Shown one piece after another: positions 47,061 to 57,984 of a stretch of 64,000 bases of DNA. Below the pieces are notes generated by a model. It did not search any database, was not told the origin of the DNA, and was given only the letters and a program-made list of their open reading frames with translations. Positions within the stretch are counted from its first letter, which is position 1. Each line of letters starts with the position of its first letter. The stretch covers positions 62,001 to 126,000 of the forward strand of contig SUVB01000027.1 in the NCBI GenBank assembly GCA_015062205.1, in the 5' to 3' direction. This DNA is from Desulfovibrio desulfuricans. Its GTDB lineage: Bacteria > Desulfobacterota > Desulfovibrionia > Desulfovibrionales > Desulfovibrionaceae. The position numbers were made by a program, and so were the translations under genes.

Positions 47061-47687
47061 ATGTCAGTCCATGTTGTCGACCATCCTCTTGTGCGCCACA
47101 AGCTGGGCATACTGCGCATGGGGGCCACCTCCACGCGTGAATTCCGCACCGTTTCCAACGAGGTGGCCCGCCTGCTCATTTACGAGGCAACCAAGGGTTT
47201 CCAGACAGAAAAACATGTGGTGGAAGGCTGGGCAGGCCCTGTGGAGGTGGAGGCCATCTCCGGCAAGAAGGTGACGGTGGTGCCCATTCTGCGCGCCGGC
47301 CTGGGCCTCATGGACGGCGTGCTGGACATGATCCCCGGCGCGAAGATCAGCGTCGTGGGCCTGTACCGCAACGAAAAAACCCTGGAGCCCGTCGAGTATT
47401 ACGTGAAACTGGCCAGCGACCTTGACCAGCGCCTGGCCATCATTCTGGACCCCATGCTGGCCACCGGCGGCTCGCTCATCGCCACCATCGACATTCTGAA
47501 ACGGCACGGCTGCCGTCAGATCTGCAGCCTCAATCTCGTCTGCGCGCCGGAAGGCCTCGCCAAACTGGCCAAGGCCCATCCCGATGTGGAGGTCTACACA
47601 GCCGCCGTGGACGACCATCTGAACGAAGACGGCTACATCATTCCCGGCCTTGGCGACGCCGGAGACCGCATCTTCGGCACCAAGTAG
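47061..47687 (+). CDS. upp: Uracil phosphoribosyltransferase
   Basis: [34 protein letters not shown]. Confidence 0.96.
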   Translation: MSVHVVDHPLVRHKLGILRMGATSTREFRTVSNEVARLLIYEATKGFQTEKHVVEGWAGPVEVEAISGKKVTVVPILRAGLGLMDGVLDMIPGAKISVVGLYRNEKTLEPVEYYVKLASDLDQRLAIILDPMLATGGSLIATIDILKRHGCRQICSLNLVCAPEGLAKLAKAHPDVEVYTAAVDDHLNEDGYIIPGLGDAGDRIFGTK

Positions 47688-47693
47688 GTTCCC

Positions 47694-48956
47694 ATGAGCA
47701 CGGATGCCCCGCGGCCGGAGGCCGCACCCACGGACTACAATCTGCGCTTCAGGGACTGCCTCATCGGCGCGCAAATGCTCTTTGTGGCCTTCGGCGCGCT
47801 GGTGCTCGTTCCCATCCTCACCGGGCTGGACAGCAATGTGGCCCTGTTCACCGCCGGGGCGGGAACCCTGCTCTTCCAGATCTGCACGCGGGGCAAGGTG
47901 CCCATTTTTCTGGCCTCGTCCTTCGCCTTCATCGCGCCCATCATCTACGGCGTGCAGACCTGGGGCATACCGCAGACGCTGGGCGGGCTTGTCTGTTCCG
48001 GCCTGGTCTATCTGGCGCTCAGCGCCGTCATACGCTGGCGCGGCATTGAGGTGGTGCTGCGCGTGCTGCCGCCCATCGTCACGGGGCCGGTCATCATGGT
48101 CATCGGACTCATACTCGCGCCCGTGGCCGTGAACATGGCCCTGGGCAGGGCCGGAGACGGCACGGAACTCGTGCCGCGCAACCTGGCCCTGATCATCTCC
48201 ATGACCTCGCTGACCGTCACGGTGCTGGTTTCGCTGCTGGGCAAGGGCTTTTTGCGGCTCATGCCCATACTGTGCGGCATAGCGGCCGGATTTGCGGTTT
48301 CACTGCTGCTGGGCGTGGGCGACTGGAGCAAGGTCGCCGCCACCCCCTGGCTGCGCATGCCCAATTTCATGTTTCCGGAATTTTCCCTCCAGCCCATATT
48401 GTTCATCATGCCCATCACGCTGGCCCCGGCCATCGAGCACTTCGGCGACGTGGTGGCCATCAGCGCCATCACCGGACGCGACTACCTCAAGGATCCCGGC
48501 GTGCACGCCACCATGTTCGGCGACGGTCTGGCCACCATGGCCGCGGGCTGTGTGGGCGGCCCCCCCTGCACCACCTATGCAGAGGTCATCGGGGCCGTGA
48601 GCCTGACGCGCGTGTTCAACCCCGCCGTCATGACCTGGGCGGCCCTGTGCTCCATCCTGCTCTCCTTTGTGGGCAAAATCGGCGCGTTTCTCGGCTCCAT
48701 CCCCGTGCCGGTCATGGGCGGCATCATGATTCTGCTGTTCGGGGCCATCATGGTGGTGGGCCTGAACACGCTGGTGCGCGCCCGGCAGAACCTCATGGAG
48801 CCGCGCAACATGATCATCGTCGCGCTGATCATCATCTTCGGCGTGGGCGGCATGCAGTTCAGCATAGGCTCGTTCACGCTGGGCGGCATCGGCCTTGCCG
48901 CCGTGACAGGCGTGCTGCTCAATCTGTTCCTGCCCGCAAGCCGCGCCAAGACATAG
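47694..48956 (+). CDS. uraA: Uracil permease (NCS2)
   Basis: [61 protein letters not shown]. Confidence 0.94.
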   Translation: MSTDAPRPEAAPTDYNLRFRDCLIGAQMLFVAFGALVLVPILTGLDSNVALFTAGAGTLLFQICTRGKVPIFLASSFAFIAPIIYGVQTWGIPQTLGGLVCSGLVYLALSAVIRWRGIEVVLRVLPPIVTGPVIMVIGLILAPVAVNMALGRAGDGTELVPRNLALIISMTSLTVTVLVSLLGKGFLRLMPILCGIAAGFAVSLLLGVGDWSKVAATPWLRMPNFMFPEFSLQPILFIMPITLAPAIEHFGDVVAISAITGRDYLKDPGVHATMFGDGLATMAAGCVGGPPCTTYAEVIGAVSLTRVFNPAVMTWAALCSILLSFVGKIGAFLGSIPVPVMGGIMILLFGAIMVVGLNTLVRARQNLMEPRNMIIVALIIIFGVGGMQFSIGSFTLGGIGLAAVTGVLLNLFLPASRAKT

Positions 48957-49156
48957 CGCCTGCCGCCCCTGCGCAGGGGGGCTGCGCCGCCTTCCGCCCC
49001 ACGCGGGCAAGTCCAAAACGGTTCGCCGCGTCATGCGCGGCGGCGCTTCCCCCGGCAAAACCTTGCGGGCCTGCCCACACCCGCCGCAAGGCGAAAACGC
49101 CTCGCCCGCACGCATGGAGGCTGCCGCCGGGCCGGCCTTGCGCAACACGCGCTGCG

Positions 49157-50830
49157 CTACCCTTCGTGCTGGATGGCGTCCAGCCGAATCCTGTAGCGTT
49201 TCGCCTTGCGCACAATGGTGGTCTGGCTTGTATGCAGCACGCGCGCGGCCTTGTAAGTGCTGCCGGTTTCCCGCAGGGCCTTGTCGATCATGCGGCGTTC
49301 CAGGTCGGCCACAGCGCCGCGCAGGGAATGCGAGACAGAGGTATGCCTGTCGTCCTGGGGGCGTTCCGGCAGTTCCTTCTTGATGTACGACGGCAGGTCC
49401 TCCCTCCTGAACGAGTCCTTGTCCAGGGCGAAAAGATAGCGTGCAACAGAACGCAGCTCGCGGATATTGCCGGGCCAGGCATAGGACAGCAGTGCCGTGA
49501 TGAGCGACGGACTGAAGCTCTTCCTGTCACCGCCGAAGGTGCGCATAAAGTGCTCCAGCAGCAGCGGAATGTCCTCCCTGCGTTTGGCAAGCGAGGGCAT
49601 CTCAATGACGATGATGCGAAGGCGGAACAACAGATCCCGCCGGAAGCGCCCCTCCTGCACCATTTTCTCAAGATGCAGATTGGTGGCGGCGATAATGCGT
49701 ACATTCACGCTGATATTCACGGTGCCGCCCACCCGGCGGAACGGTTCACCGTCCAGCACATGCAGCAGTGTCGACTGGGCCGCCAGCGGCAGATCGCCGA
49801 TTTCGTCCAGAAACAATGTGCCGTTGTGGGCCAGTTCAAAAATGCCTTTCTTGCCCTTCTTGAGCGCGCCGGTAAAGGCTCCCTGCTCGTAGCCGAACAA
49901 TTCCGACTCCATCAGCGATGGGGGGATGCCGCCGCAGTTGACGGCCACAAACTCTCCATCAGCGCGGTCGCTCAACTTGTGAATGACCCCGGCCGCCATG
50001 GTCTTTCCCGTGCCGGTTTCGCCGGTCAGCAGCACCGGGGCGTCCGTATTGGCCGCGATCTGCACCGCGTGGCGCACCTCTTTTGACGCCGGGCCGACGC
50101 CCAGCAGTCCGGTATGATTTTCGCCGGACGGTTCCTGCGCCGACGTTCGCAGGGTTTCCAGATGTGCGCTCATGTCTTCAAGTTCCGCAACGTCCCGGAT
50201 AATGGCAACAACGCTGCTCACGTTGCCCTTTGCATCAAAGATGGGTGTGCTTGTGTTCAGGCAATGACGGCCGTTGGCATAATCGCCAAACATGGTGATG
50301 GGTGTTTTTTTGTCCAGCGCGCGCAAGGTGACGCAGGTGGAGAAATTATTCAACTCCGCCGCCTCAGCAACGTGCTTTCCCACAATATCCTTTGCAGTGA
50401 TACCTGCGATGCGCTCCATAGCCTTATTGACTTTTAGCGTTATACCGTTGCCGTCAATAATCCATATGCCGTCGTGTATCGAATCAAGAATCGCATCAAG
50501 CGTCATTACTGATGGAGTTATGCCAAATTGCTGCAGTTCTGCAAGACAGAGCATACGTAATGGAATAAGATTCTGAAGTGTAATGAGATTCCATGAGAGC
50601 ATATACTGACAATTAGTATCTGTACTGCACAGCAGACAGCCGGCATCCTGTGAAAAAGTTTGAATTTCAATTTCTTTAAATACGGAACAAAGCGCCTCAC
50701 GCACGGAACTGCCTGCTTCCATCCTCCCAACTATCTGCAAAAAGCTCCGTGTCGCCTGGAGCAGTTGCCACGCCGCATCCGTGCTGCAAACGGCCATTGC
50801 CGGTTCTGCGGAAAACCTATGTCGTTTCAT
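49157..50830 (-). CDS. PAS-domain sigma54-dependent transcriptional activator
   Basis: GETGTGKTMAAGVIH, EQGAFTGALKKG, C-terminal HTH; divergent from the Fe-ADH-like gene. Confidence 0.92.
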   Translation of the reverse strand: MKRHRFSAEPAMAVCSTDAAWQLLQATRSFLQIVGRMEAGSSVREALCSVFKEIEIQTFSQDAGCLLCSTDTNCQYMLSWNLITLQNLIPLRMLCLAELQQFGITPSVMTLDAILDSIHDGIWIIDGNGITLKVNKAMERIAGITAKDIVGKHVAEAAELNNFSTCVTLRALDKKTPITMFGDYANGRHCLNTSTPIFDAKGNVSSVVAIIRDVAELEDMSAHLETLRTSAQEPSGENHTGLLGVGPASKEVRHAVQIAANTDAPVLLTGETGTGKTMAAGVIHKLSDRADGEFVAVNCGGIPPSLMESELFGYEQGAFTGALKKGKKGIFELAHNGTLFLDEIGDLPLAAQSTLLHVLDGEPFRRVGGTVNISVNVRIIAATNLHLEKMVQEGRFRRDLLFRLRIIVIEMPSLAKRREDIPLLLEHFMRTFGGDRKSFSPSLITALLSYAWPGNIRELRSVARYLFALDKDSFRREDLPSYIKKELPERPQDDRHTSVSHSLRGAVADLERRMIDKALRETGSTYKAARVLHTSQTTIVRKAKRYRIRLDAIQHEG

Positions 50831-51262
50831 GCTGCCTCACATCTTCCGTGATATTGTCTGGACAGGCAGCAGCAATTCTGTATTTCATTACAATATCTCT
50901 ATTGCAGATTTTAACATAGTTGCTGAAGATTTCTTGCCTCATACAATGTGTACGGGTTAAAATAATTTTTGTAATTATATATCGCATAAGTCATAAGAAG
51001 AAATACCTATTATTGCATTTGTAAAAATATATAAATATCTATTTATATATTTTTCTACACTACAATACTTTTTTAGACATCATAAAATACTATTTTTCTA
51101 TTCTTTCATATATGTATACATAAAACATTTTTGACTTTCAAGACATATTCATACCAATTTTTTAAGTCATTTTTGAATTGTTTATTCTCTTCTATTAGTA
51201 ACAATGATTTTTATTAATTAAAATTAGCAATAAATAATAAATATTACGGAAATCAACTATCA

Positions 51263-51277
51263 TGGCACAACGATTGC
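51263..51277 (+). promoter_or_regulatory. sigma54 (-24/-12) promoter of Fe-ADH-like gene
   Basis: TGGCAC-AACGA-TTGC: full match to TGGCAC-N5-TTGC, about 100 nt upstream of ATG 51365. Confidence 0.85.
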
Positions 51278-51364
51278 TATATTAATGGTGCGCCCACCTT
51301 CACCTGATATGCAACTACTTTTGTAAGGGCCGCGCGCAGGGATGCCCGCAGAAAAGGGAAAAAC

Positions 51365-52507
51365 ATGTTTATCCACACTACAGTGAGCAGGATTGTCCAC
51401 GGCAGGGGCTGCATAGCGCAGGCCCCGGAAGAGGTCCGGCGTCTGGGCGGAAGTCGTGTGCTCATTGTCACGGATTCGGGTCTGGCGGATTTCGGCGTGC
51501 AGAAACCGCTGGAAAAGGCTTTGGAAAAAGCCGGGATGCCCTTTCATCTGTATGCGGAAGCGGATATCCCCCCCTCGGTCGCAGCCATCACGCGCTGCGC
51601 CGCGACGGCCAAGAGTTTCGGTGCGGACGCCCTGCTGGGCATCGGCGGCGGCAGTGCCCTAGACGCCACCAAGGCGACAGCCGTGCTGCTGACCAACGAA
51701 GGACCTGTCAGCAGGTTTTTTGACAGCCGCAATGAGCCTGGCCCGCTGCCTCCCCTGCTGCTCGTGCCCACCACGGCCTCAGGCAGCGAGATGAGTTCCG
51801 TTGCCGAGCTGATCGCCGAGGACGGCTCCCGAAGAAGCGTAGTCGCGGACAGCCTGCACGCCGATGTCGTGCTGCTCGACCCGGACCTGACCACAAGCCT
51901 GCCCGCGCACCTGACAGCCATGGCGGGCGCCGCCGCCTTTGTGTCCAGCATGGAATCCTATGTGGGCAAGGCCGCCACCCTGATGACGGACAACCTGAAC
52001 ACAATGGCCATGCAGCTCATTGTGCATAATATCCGCCAGGCCTACGTCAACGGCGGCGACAGGGAGGCCCGCGTCAACATGCTTTACGCTTCCGCGCTGG
52101 CGGGCATGGGCGTTTCCAATACGCAGAGCGGCATTATCCATGCCGTGGCCGAGGCTGTTCCGCCCCGGTACCGCCTGCCTCAGACGCTGCTGACGGCCTG
52201 CCTCGCCCCCATGTGCATGGAGTTCAACGCCCTGGCCCGGCCGGAAAAGTACGCCCGCATCTCCATGATCTTCGGCGAGCAGGTCGACCGAAATGTTTTT
52301 GCCCAGGCCAAACGGGCCGCCGTGCATATGCTCGGCCTCCTCAACGACATTGACCTCGGCTCGAGCCTGGCGGCCTACGGCATTGAGCGCGGGGATCTGC
52401 CCGGCATTGCCGAACGTGCGGCCGGCAATGTCCGTCTTATGGGCAACAATCCGCGTCCGGCAACTGCGCAACAGATACTTGAACTGCTGGAGGCCAACCA
52501 CCGCTAG
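51365..52507 (+). CDS. Iron-containing alcohol dehydrogenase-fold protein with degenerate metal site
   Basis: GIGGGSALDATKA cofactor motif and PTTASGSEMSSVAE retained; metal-site motifs altered (see findings). Confidence 0.88.
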   Translation: MFIHTTVSRIVHGRGCIAQAPEEVRRLGGSRVLIVTDSGLADFGVQKPLEKALEKAGMPFHLYAEADIPPSVAAITRCAATAKSFGADALLGIGGGSALDATKATAVLLTNEGPVSRFFDSRNEPGPLPPLLLVPTTASGSEMSSVAELIAEDGSRRSVVADSLHADVVLLDPDLTTSLPAHLTAMAGAAAFVSSMESYVGKAATLMTDNLNTMAMQLIVHNIRQAYVNGGDREARVNMLYASALAGMGVSNTQSGIIHAVAEAVPPRYRLPQTLLTACLAPMCMEFNALARPEKYARISMIFGEQVDRNVFAQAKRAAVHMLGLLNDIDLGSSLAAYGIERGDLPGIAERAAGNVRLMGNNPRPATAQQILELLEANHR

Positions 52508-52546
52508 CGACAATAGCGGCTCACAATCGTCTGTCTGCATTCCCCT

Positions 52547-53275
52547 GTGCGGGCAGGAGCACCCTCCAACCGCGCCGTGCAGTCGTTCCGGCGGTTCCCC
52601 CCCCCCCAAAGGATCGGCTGCACGGCAATACGTCGCCTGTGGCGCGACAGGCGCATCCCCTGGATGCCGGACGGGCACAGACAGTTCTCGCTTACGCCCC
52701 TGCCGGAAATGCCCCTCGCGCGCGAAGACATTATGCGGGAACTGCATCATTCCTGCCCTGCACCGGATGCGGGCGGCGCTCTGCTTGACATTTTCGCAGG
52801 CGGGGCCTGCGTCTGCACGGAAAGGCCTTCAAGCATATCCCTGCGCTGCAATGCCGCCTTTCTGTTCTTTCTCCTGCCCGATCCGCTGCCGCCTGCGGGA
52901 GCGCCCTTCGTCTTTCCGGCCAGACAGCTTGGCCAGCACAGGGAGCTTTGCCGCAACGGCCGCGCGCTGCGCCTGCTCTTCACACACGAACTCATCTGGC
53001 CTGCCGCCGGCATGACCATCGCCGACATTGCGGCAAACGGCTCGCCCCGGCTGCGGGCCTACCTCAAAGGCATCAGCAACACGCCCGAAAGCTGGCATCC
53101 CTTCGCGCGCTGGCGGGACACTCCGGCCAGGACCGCCATCCCCGTCGACGAAAACAGCAGCGCCCCTTTCGGGCGCCTGACCCGGCATGTCGCCCGACCG
53201 CCCCCCGGCGCATGCTGCTGCGTCAACGCCCCGGCAAAAGCAAAGGGGCCTCCCAACTGCGGAGGCCCCTTTTTC
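52547..53275 (+). CDS. Hypothetical ORF containing a C11 tract (boundaries uncertain; frame stays open to 53596 antisense to nrfA)
   Basis: Coding-like codon usage from about 52660 to 53130; weak start signal. Confidence 0.35.
53242..53275. terminator. Bidirectional terminator between hypothetical ORF and nrfA
   Basis: AAAGGGGCCTCC-CAACTGC-GGAGGCCCCTTTTT. Confidence 0.8.
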
Positions 53276-53319
53276 TACGGTGGAAGTCCGCCCTGCGGGC
53301 TTCCCGTCGTGTTTGTCGC

Positions 53320-54930
53320 CTACATGCCGGCCTTCTGCCGCATCTCGCTCAAAAAGTCGGGCTGCGGGCCGTCGCCGATCCACTCCTGGCCGTCCCAGAC
53401 CTGCTTGTGCTGGGGCTTGACCGGCAGAAGTCGCGTCCACGGATGCTGCTGCAGGAATTCGGCGTCCTGCTGCAGCTTGCGGCTCAACTTGCGGATGGGC
53501 GGCACGATATCGCGGATGTCGCCGGCCAGAGCAGGGGAAATGCCGTACTTCGTGGCCCGGCAGGCCAAATCAACAGCCTTCTGGCTGCTCTCGTAAGAGG
53601 TCATGCAGGTATTGAGCTGCTTGGTCGGATTATGGAAGCCCATGCTGTTCTCTGCAGAAACATAGTCCCAGAACAACTGCCCCTTGCGCACCATCTCGCG
53701 GGCTTCCGCCATGAGCTTCTCGTAGGCGGCGTCGCGCTCGCCCGCCCATGCGTTGGCGAGGCGCACAGCCTCATGCGCCTTGACGGACATGGCCTCGGCG
53801 GCCAGCAGCTTCTCGTAGACCTTGTCCTGGATGTAGTGCACGCGATCGCGCAGGTACTCGGCAGTCTTGTCCGCATGGCACTGGCGGCAGGCGCGCATTT
53901 CCTTGTCCTTCATGGGCGAGGTCATCCAGTGGCTGGAGATCTTCTTGCCGTCCTCGCGCACGAACTGCATGTGGCAGTCGGCGCAGGCCACGCCGGCCGC
54001 GCCGTGCGGGCCGTCCTGATGGGTCTCGTAGTCGGGATGCTGCATCTTGATGATATTGACCTTGGAAGCGGCGTGCACGAAATCCGTGAAGGGGGTTTCC
54101 TTGCCGCCGGCATCCTTGGGGCCGTGGGTCTTGTAGTACTCATAGAATGCTTCGGGCGTCTTGCCCAGATCCCACGGGAAGACGGGCCTGGCTGTGGGGC
54201 CGTTGCCCTTGGCGGTGAAGTAGTATTCCACATGGCACTGGGCGCAGACAAGGGTGCGCTTCTCGTTGCGGGAGAGCCTGGCCCAGTCCTGCCCGGAGCG
54301 CTTCAGCCAGTCCTTGAGGGGTTCGGAATAGGGACGCAGCTCCATGCTCTGCGGATCATGACAGGTGGGGCAGGAGATGGATTCGTCCATGGAGATCTTG
54401 TCCTTGGGCCGGAAGGTGTTGAAATCCATGGCCCAGAACTTGTCTCCGTATTCCCTGATCCAGGTCATCATGCGCGGGGTCTTGCAGTTCCAGCAGGTGG
54501 CGGGCATATGGCCCTTGCCGTCGGCGCTGAAACGGTCGTGCCGGTCGATGTTGACGATATCCTCGATGGCGTGTGTGTGGCCGCGCGCCTCGTTGTATTC
54601 GTAGGAGAAGGGGTAGCCCAGCCAGAGGTTCTTGAGGTAGGGCTGCGCGCCCTGCTTGAAGCCCTCCGGCAGGGGATTGACCTCGTCTTCCTTGTGGAAC
54701 GCGATGGAGCCCTTGTATTTGGTCATCACCTCGCTCTCGTTGTTCTTCATATACGAGGCGTACTGCGAGGGGAACTCCTTCTCGAACACAGAGGAGCGCG
54801 TCTCGTCCTTGGCGATGCCCGTCTTGTAGACGGGCGCTTTCAGCTCGGTGGAAACGTCATTACAGCCGGCGAGCAGGGCAAGCCCCAGAGCGAGAGGCAG
54901 AAAGGCCGAACGGGAAATGTGCTTATTCAT
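53320..54930 (-). CDS. nrfA: Cytochrome c nitrite reductase catalytic subunit NrfA
   Basis: CWNCK heme-1 site plus CPTCH, CAQCH, CADCH, CRQCH heme motifs. Confidence 0.95.
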   Translation of the reverse strand: MNKHISRSAFLPLALGLALLAGCNDVSTELKAPVYKTGIAKDETRSSVFEKEFPSQYASYMKNNESEVMTKYKGSIAFHKEDEVNPLPEGFKQGAQPYLKNLWLGYPFSYEYNEARGHTHAIEDIVNIDRHDRFSADGKGHMPATCWNCKTPRMMTWIREYGDKFWAMDFNTFRPKDKISMDESISCPTCHDPQSMELRPYSEPLKDWLKRSGQDWARLSRNEKRTLVCAQCHVEYYFTAKGNGPTARPVFPWDLGKTPEAFYEYYKTHGPKDAGGKETPFTDFVHAASKVNIIKMQHPDYETHQDGPHGAAGVACADCHMQFVREDGKKISSHWMTSPMKDKEMRACRQCHADKTAEYLRDRVHYIQDKVYEKLLAAEAMSVKAHEAVRLANAWAGERDAAYEKLMAEAREMVRKGQLFWDYVSAENSMGFHNPTKQLNTCMTSYESSQKAVDLACRATKYGISPALAGDIRDIVPPIRKLSRKLQQDAEFLQQHPWTRLLPVKPQHKQVWDGQEWIGDGPQPDFLSEMRQKAGM

Positions 54931-55390
54931 AGGCTACCGTCCTTTGGGCAATGGGCTGATGCCGCATGTGGGCCACATTGCGGTGGCAGTCCACGCAATA
55001 GGGCTTGGCGTCCATGCTGGCCACGTTGACATTGGTCTGCCGATGGCAGGCGATGCAATTCTCGTTGACGATGTCGCGCGTCGTCATGCTGGGCGGATAA
55101 GGCACATCCTTGCCGGAGAGATTGGCCAGAAAGTCCGTCAGGCCCGCCTGCGCCTTGAAGGGCAGTTTACGCACAATGGCGTGCGGCGCGTGGCAGTCGT
55201 TACAGGAGCGGTCGGCATGTGTGCCGAGCTTGTGCGTGACCGCCGCCTCCTGCATGATGTGACAGGTGGAACAGAAGGGGCGCTGATCAGTGCTGAGCAT
55301 GGCGTAGATAGCCACTCCCAGCAGCACCGCCCCGGAGACAACGCCGCCGCAAAAAATTTTCAGCCATGGGCGCTTGCCTGGTGAAGCCAT
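54923..55390 (-). CDS. nrfH: Cytochrome c nitrite reductase small subunit NrfH
   Basis: N-terminal TM, four heme sites CSTCH, CNDCH, CIACH, CVDCH; overlaps nrfA. Confidence 0.94.
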   Translation of the reverse strand: MASPGKRPWLKIFCGGVVSGAVLLGVAIYAMLSTDQRPFCSTCHIMQEAAVTHKLGTHADRSCNDCHAPHAIVRKLPFKAQAGLTDFLANLSGKDVPYPPSMTTRDIVNENCIACHRQTNVNVASMDAKPYCVDCHRNVAHMRHQPIAQRTVAYE

Positions 55391-55910
55391 ACGCACTCCT
55401 TGCCGGCAGTATGCCGTCGGGTTTGTCCCGCCTGCACAAGCTGCACGGGAACGCCGCATGCAGCCGGGAACACGCGGCATGCGCGGCGACGTCCCGACGC
55501 CTCCCCCGCTCCCGCACGGGCCTGCGCCCTGCGGCCGGAATGACGGCGCGACGAAACGCACTTTTTTTCAGGATGCAGGATAACAGAATATATGGCAAGA
55601 CCGAGGGCGAAGATAACGGAGCATGCCCGTCGCCAAAAAACCGGGAATGCGCCGCGCCGTTGCGGCGGAAGGCTCTCCGGGCGCGGCCGCCCTGCAAAAA
55701 TTTCAGGCGCAGACGCGCCGTTTGTGATACGGAGCGCAGCCACGCACAGACTGCGCCCCGTGCCCCGGCGCGGCTGTGCAACCAAGCGATTCGCCATTTT
55801 CAGCAGATGCTGCCCGGAAGCAGGGCCACTGTCCCGCAAAGGGGCAGCCTTGACAGGATGCGGCCCCGACGCAAGGATACGCAGGCACATCCACAACAAG
55901 CGGAGGACGC

Positions 55911-57962
55911 ATGCCTGCCCCTGCCCGTACCTTCCATTCCGTCTGCCCGTATGACTGCCCCGACGCCTGCGGGCTGCTGGTCACCGTGGAAAACGGCCGC
56001 GTGACCAGGGTGGCGGGCGACAGGGAGCATCCCTTCACGCGCGGCCTGCTCTGCGGCAAGATGGCCCACTATGAGCGCACCGTCCACTCGCCGCGACGCC
56101 TTGTCGCGCCGCTGCTGCGCACGGGCCGCAAGGGCGGGGGACAGTTCAGGCCCATCAGCTGGGACGAGGCCGTGCAGCGCATTGCCGACCGCTGGAAGGC
56201 AATCATCGCCCGCTGGGGCGCTGAGGCCATCCTGCCCTATTCCTACGCCGGAACAATGGGCCTTGTGCAGCACGACGCCATGCACGCCCTGTTTTACGCT
56301 CTGGGCGCCTCCGAGCTGGACCGCACCATCTGCACGCCGGCCAAACGCCATGCATGGCGCGCCGTTATGGGGGCCACGCGAGGCATGCGCCCGCAGGAGG
56401 CGCAGGAAAGCGACTGCATTGTGCTCTGGGGCCTGAGCGCCCTTGCCACCAATCTGCACTTCACGCGCGACATGGCGGCGGCGCGCAGACGCGGGGCGCA
56501 GATTTGGCTCATCGACGCCTATGAGACCGAAACAGCCCGCCTGGCCGACCGCTGCCTCCGGGTGCGCCCCGGCACGGACGCCTGCCTGGCCCTCGGCGTC
56601 ATGCGCATCCTCGTTGCAGAGGGCCTGACCGACGCGGACTTTTTGCGCGAGCATACGCAGGGCTGGGATGAACTGCGGGAGCGCGTGCTGCCCCGCTACA
56701 CGCCGGAGTACGTGCGCGCGGTCACCTCCGTGCCCGAAGAGGAACTGCGCGCCTTCGCCCTGGCTTACGGCCGCGCCCGCGCGCCCTTCATCCGCCTGGG
56801 CAGCGGGCTTTCCCGCTATGCCAACGGCGCGGCCACATGCCGCTGCATCATCAGCCTGCCCGCCGTGGTCGGAGCCTGGGCAAAGCCGGGCGGGGGCATT
56901 CTGGCCTCCATCTCCGGCAGCGCCGCCTTTGACCGCACTGTCGTGCGCCGTGAGGACTTTCGCATTGCGCCGCGCCGCGTGCTGAACATGTGCCGTCTGG
57001 GGGACATCCTGCTCCACGAGGCCGAGCCGCCCGTCAAGAGCCTCTTTGTCTACAGTTCCAACCCGGCCTGCACCGCGCCGGAGCAGAACAGCGTCCTTGC
57101 CGGGCTGGCGCGCGAGGATCTGTTCACCGTGGTGCACGAGCGTTTTCTCACCGACACCGCGCGCTACGCCGACATCGTGCTGCCCGCCACCACCTCGCTG
57201 GAACACAGCGATATCTACGCCGCCTACGGGCACTATGGCGTGGGGCTGGGGCGGGCCGTCATCCCCCCGGTGGGCGAGGCGCGCTCCAACTGGCGCGCGG
57301 CGCAGGCCCTGGCCCGCGCTGTGGGCCTGCCGCAGCGGCACTTTGCCCGCAGCGAGGACGAGCTCATCGACGCCCTCATCCAAAGCACGCAACGCTGCTG
57401 GCCCCTGCCCGTGGACAGGGAACGTCTGGCCGCCGGGCTGCCCGTGGAACTGCCCCTGCCGGAGGGCTACAAGACGGATTTCAGGACGCCCTCGGGAAAG
57501 ATCGAGCTGTGCAACCCCGCCGAGGAACGCCCCCTGCCGGACTACGTTCCCGCGCACGGCGACGACGCCGAATTCCACTTTATCAACGCGCCGGACAGGC
57601 GCGTGCTGGACTCCTCCTTCAACGAGCGGGACGACCTCGTGCGCGGCCCGCTCATGGAGCTGCGCATGCACCCGCAGGACGCCGCGCGCCTGGGCCTGGC
57701 CGACGGCAGCCCCGTGGAAGCCTGGAACACGCGCGGCAGCGTGCCCTTCACCCTGCGCGTCAGCCCGCGCGTCGCGCCGGGCACGGTGGTCTGCGAGGGC
57801 GTGTGGTGGCTGGAGCGCGTGCGCGCGGCTGCGGGAGCCTCCGCCCGAAGCTCGGTCAACGCGCTGACCTCCCAACGCCTGACGGACTGCGGGGGCGGCA
57901 GCACCTTCTATGACGTGAAGGTCAACGTGCGGTCGGCGGCCGCAGCCTCCCGCCTGCGCTGA
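55911..57962 (+). CDS. Molybdopterin-dependent oxidoreductase (DMSO-reductase family)
   Basis: SVCPYDCPDACGLLVTVENGRVTRVAGD Fe-S motif; VYSSNPACTAPEQNSV; C-terminal molydop-binding domain. Confidence 0.88.
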   Translation: MPAPARTFHSVCPYDCPDACGLLVTVENGRVTRVAGDREHPFTRGLLCGKMAHYERTVHSPRRLVAPLLRTGRKGGGQFRPISWDEAVQRIADRWKAIIARWGAEAILPYSYAGTMGLVQHDAMHALFYALGASELDRTICTPAKRHAWRAVMGATRGMRPQEAQESDCIVLWGLSALATNLHFTRDMAAARRRGAQIWLIDAYETETARLADRCLRVRPGTDACLALGVMRILVAEGLTDADFLREHTQGWDELRERVLPRYTPEYVRAVTSVPEEELRAFALAYGRARAPFIRLGSGLSRYANGAATCRCIISLPAVVGAWAKPGGGILASISGSAAFDRTVVRREDFRIAPRRVLNMCRLGDILLHEAEPPVKSLFVYSSNPACTAPEQNSVLAGLAREDLFTVVHERFLTDTARYADIVLPATTSLEHSDIYAAYGHYGVGLGRAVIPPVGEARSNWRAAQALARAVGLPQRHFARSEDELIDALIQSTQRCWPLPVDRERLAAGLPVELPLPEGYKTDFRTPSGKIELCNPAEERPLPDYVPAHGDDAEFHFINAPDRRVLDSSFNERDDLVRGPLMELRMHPQDAARLGLADGSPVEAWNTRGSVPFTLRVSPRVAPGTVVCEGVWWLERVRAAAGASARSSVNALTSQRLTDCGGGSTFYDVKVNVRSAAAASRLR

Positions 57963-57984
57963 CGGCATCTGCCGGAGTTGTCGT

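Noticed and set aside
52948-55029. 693-codon plus-strand ORF opposite nrfA
   Set aside because: Antisense to a clear multi-heme nitrite reductase; no domain-like sequence.
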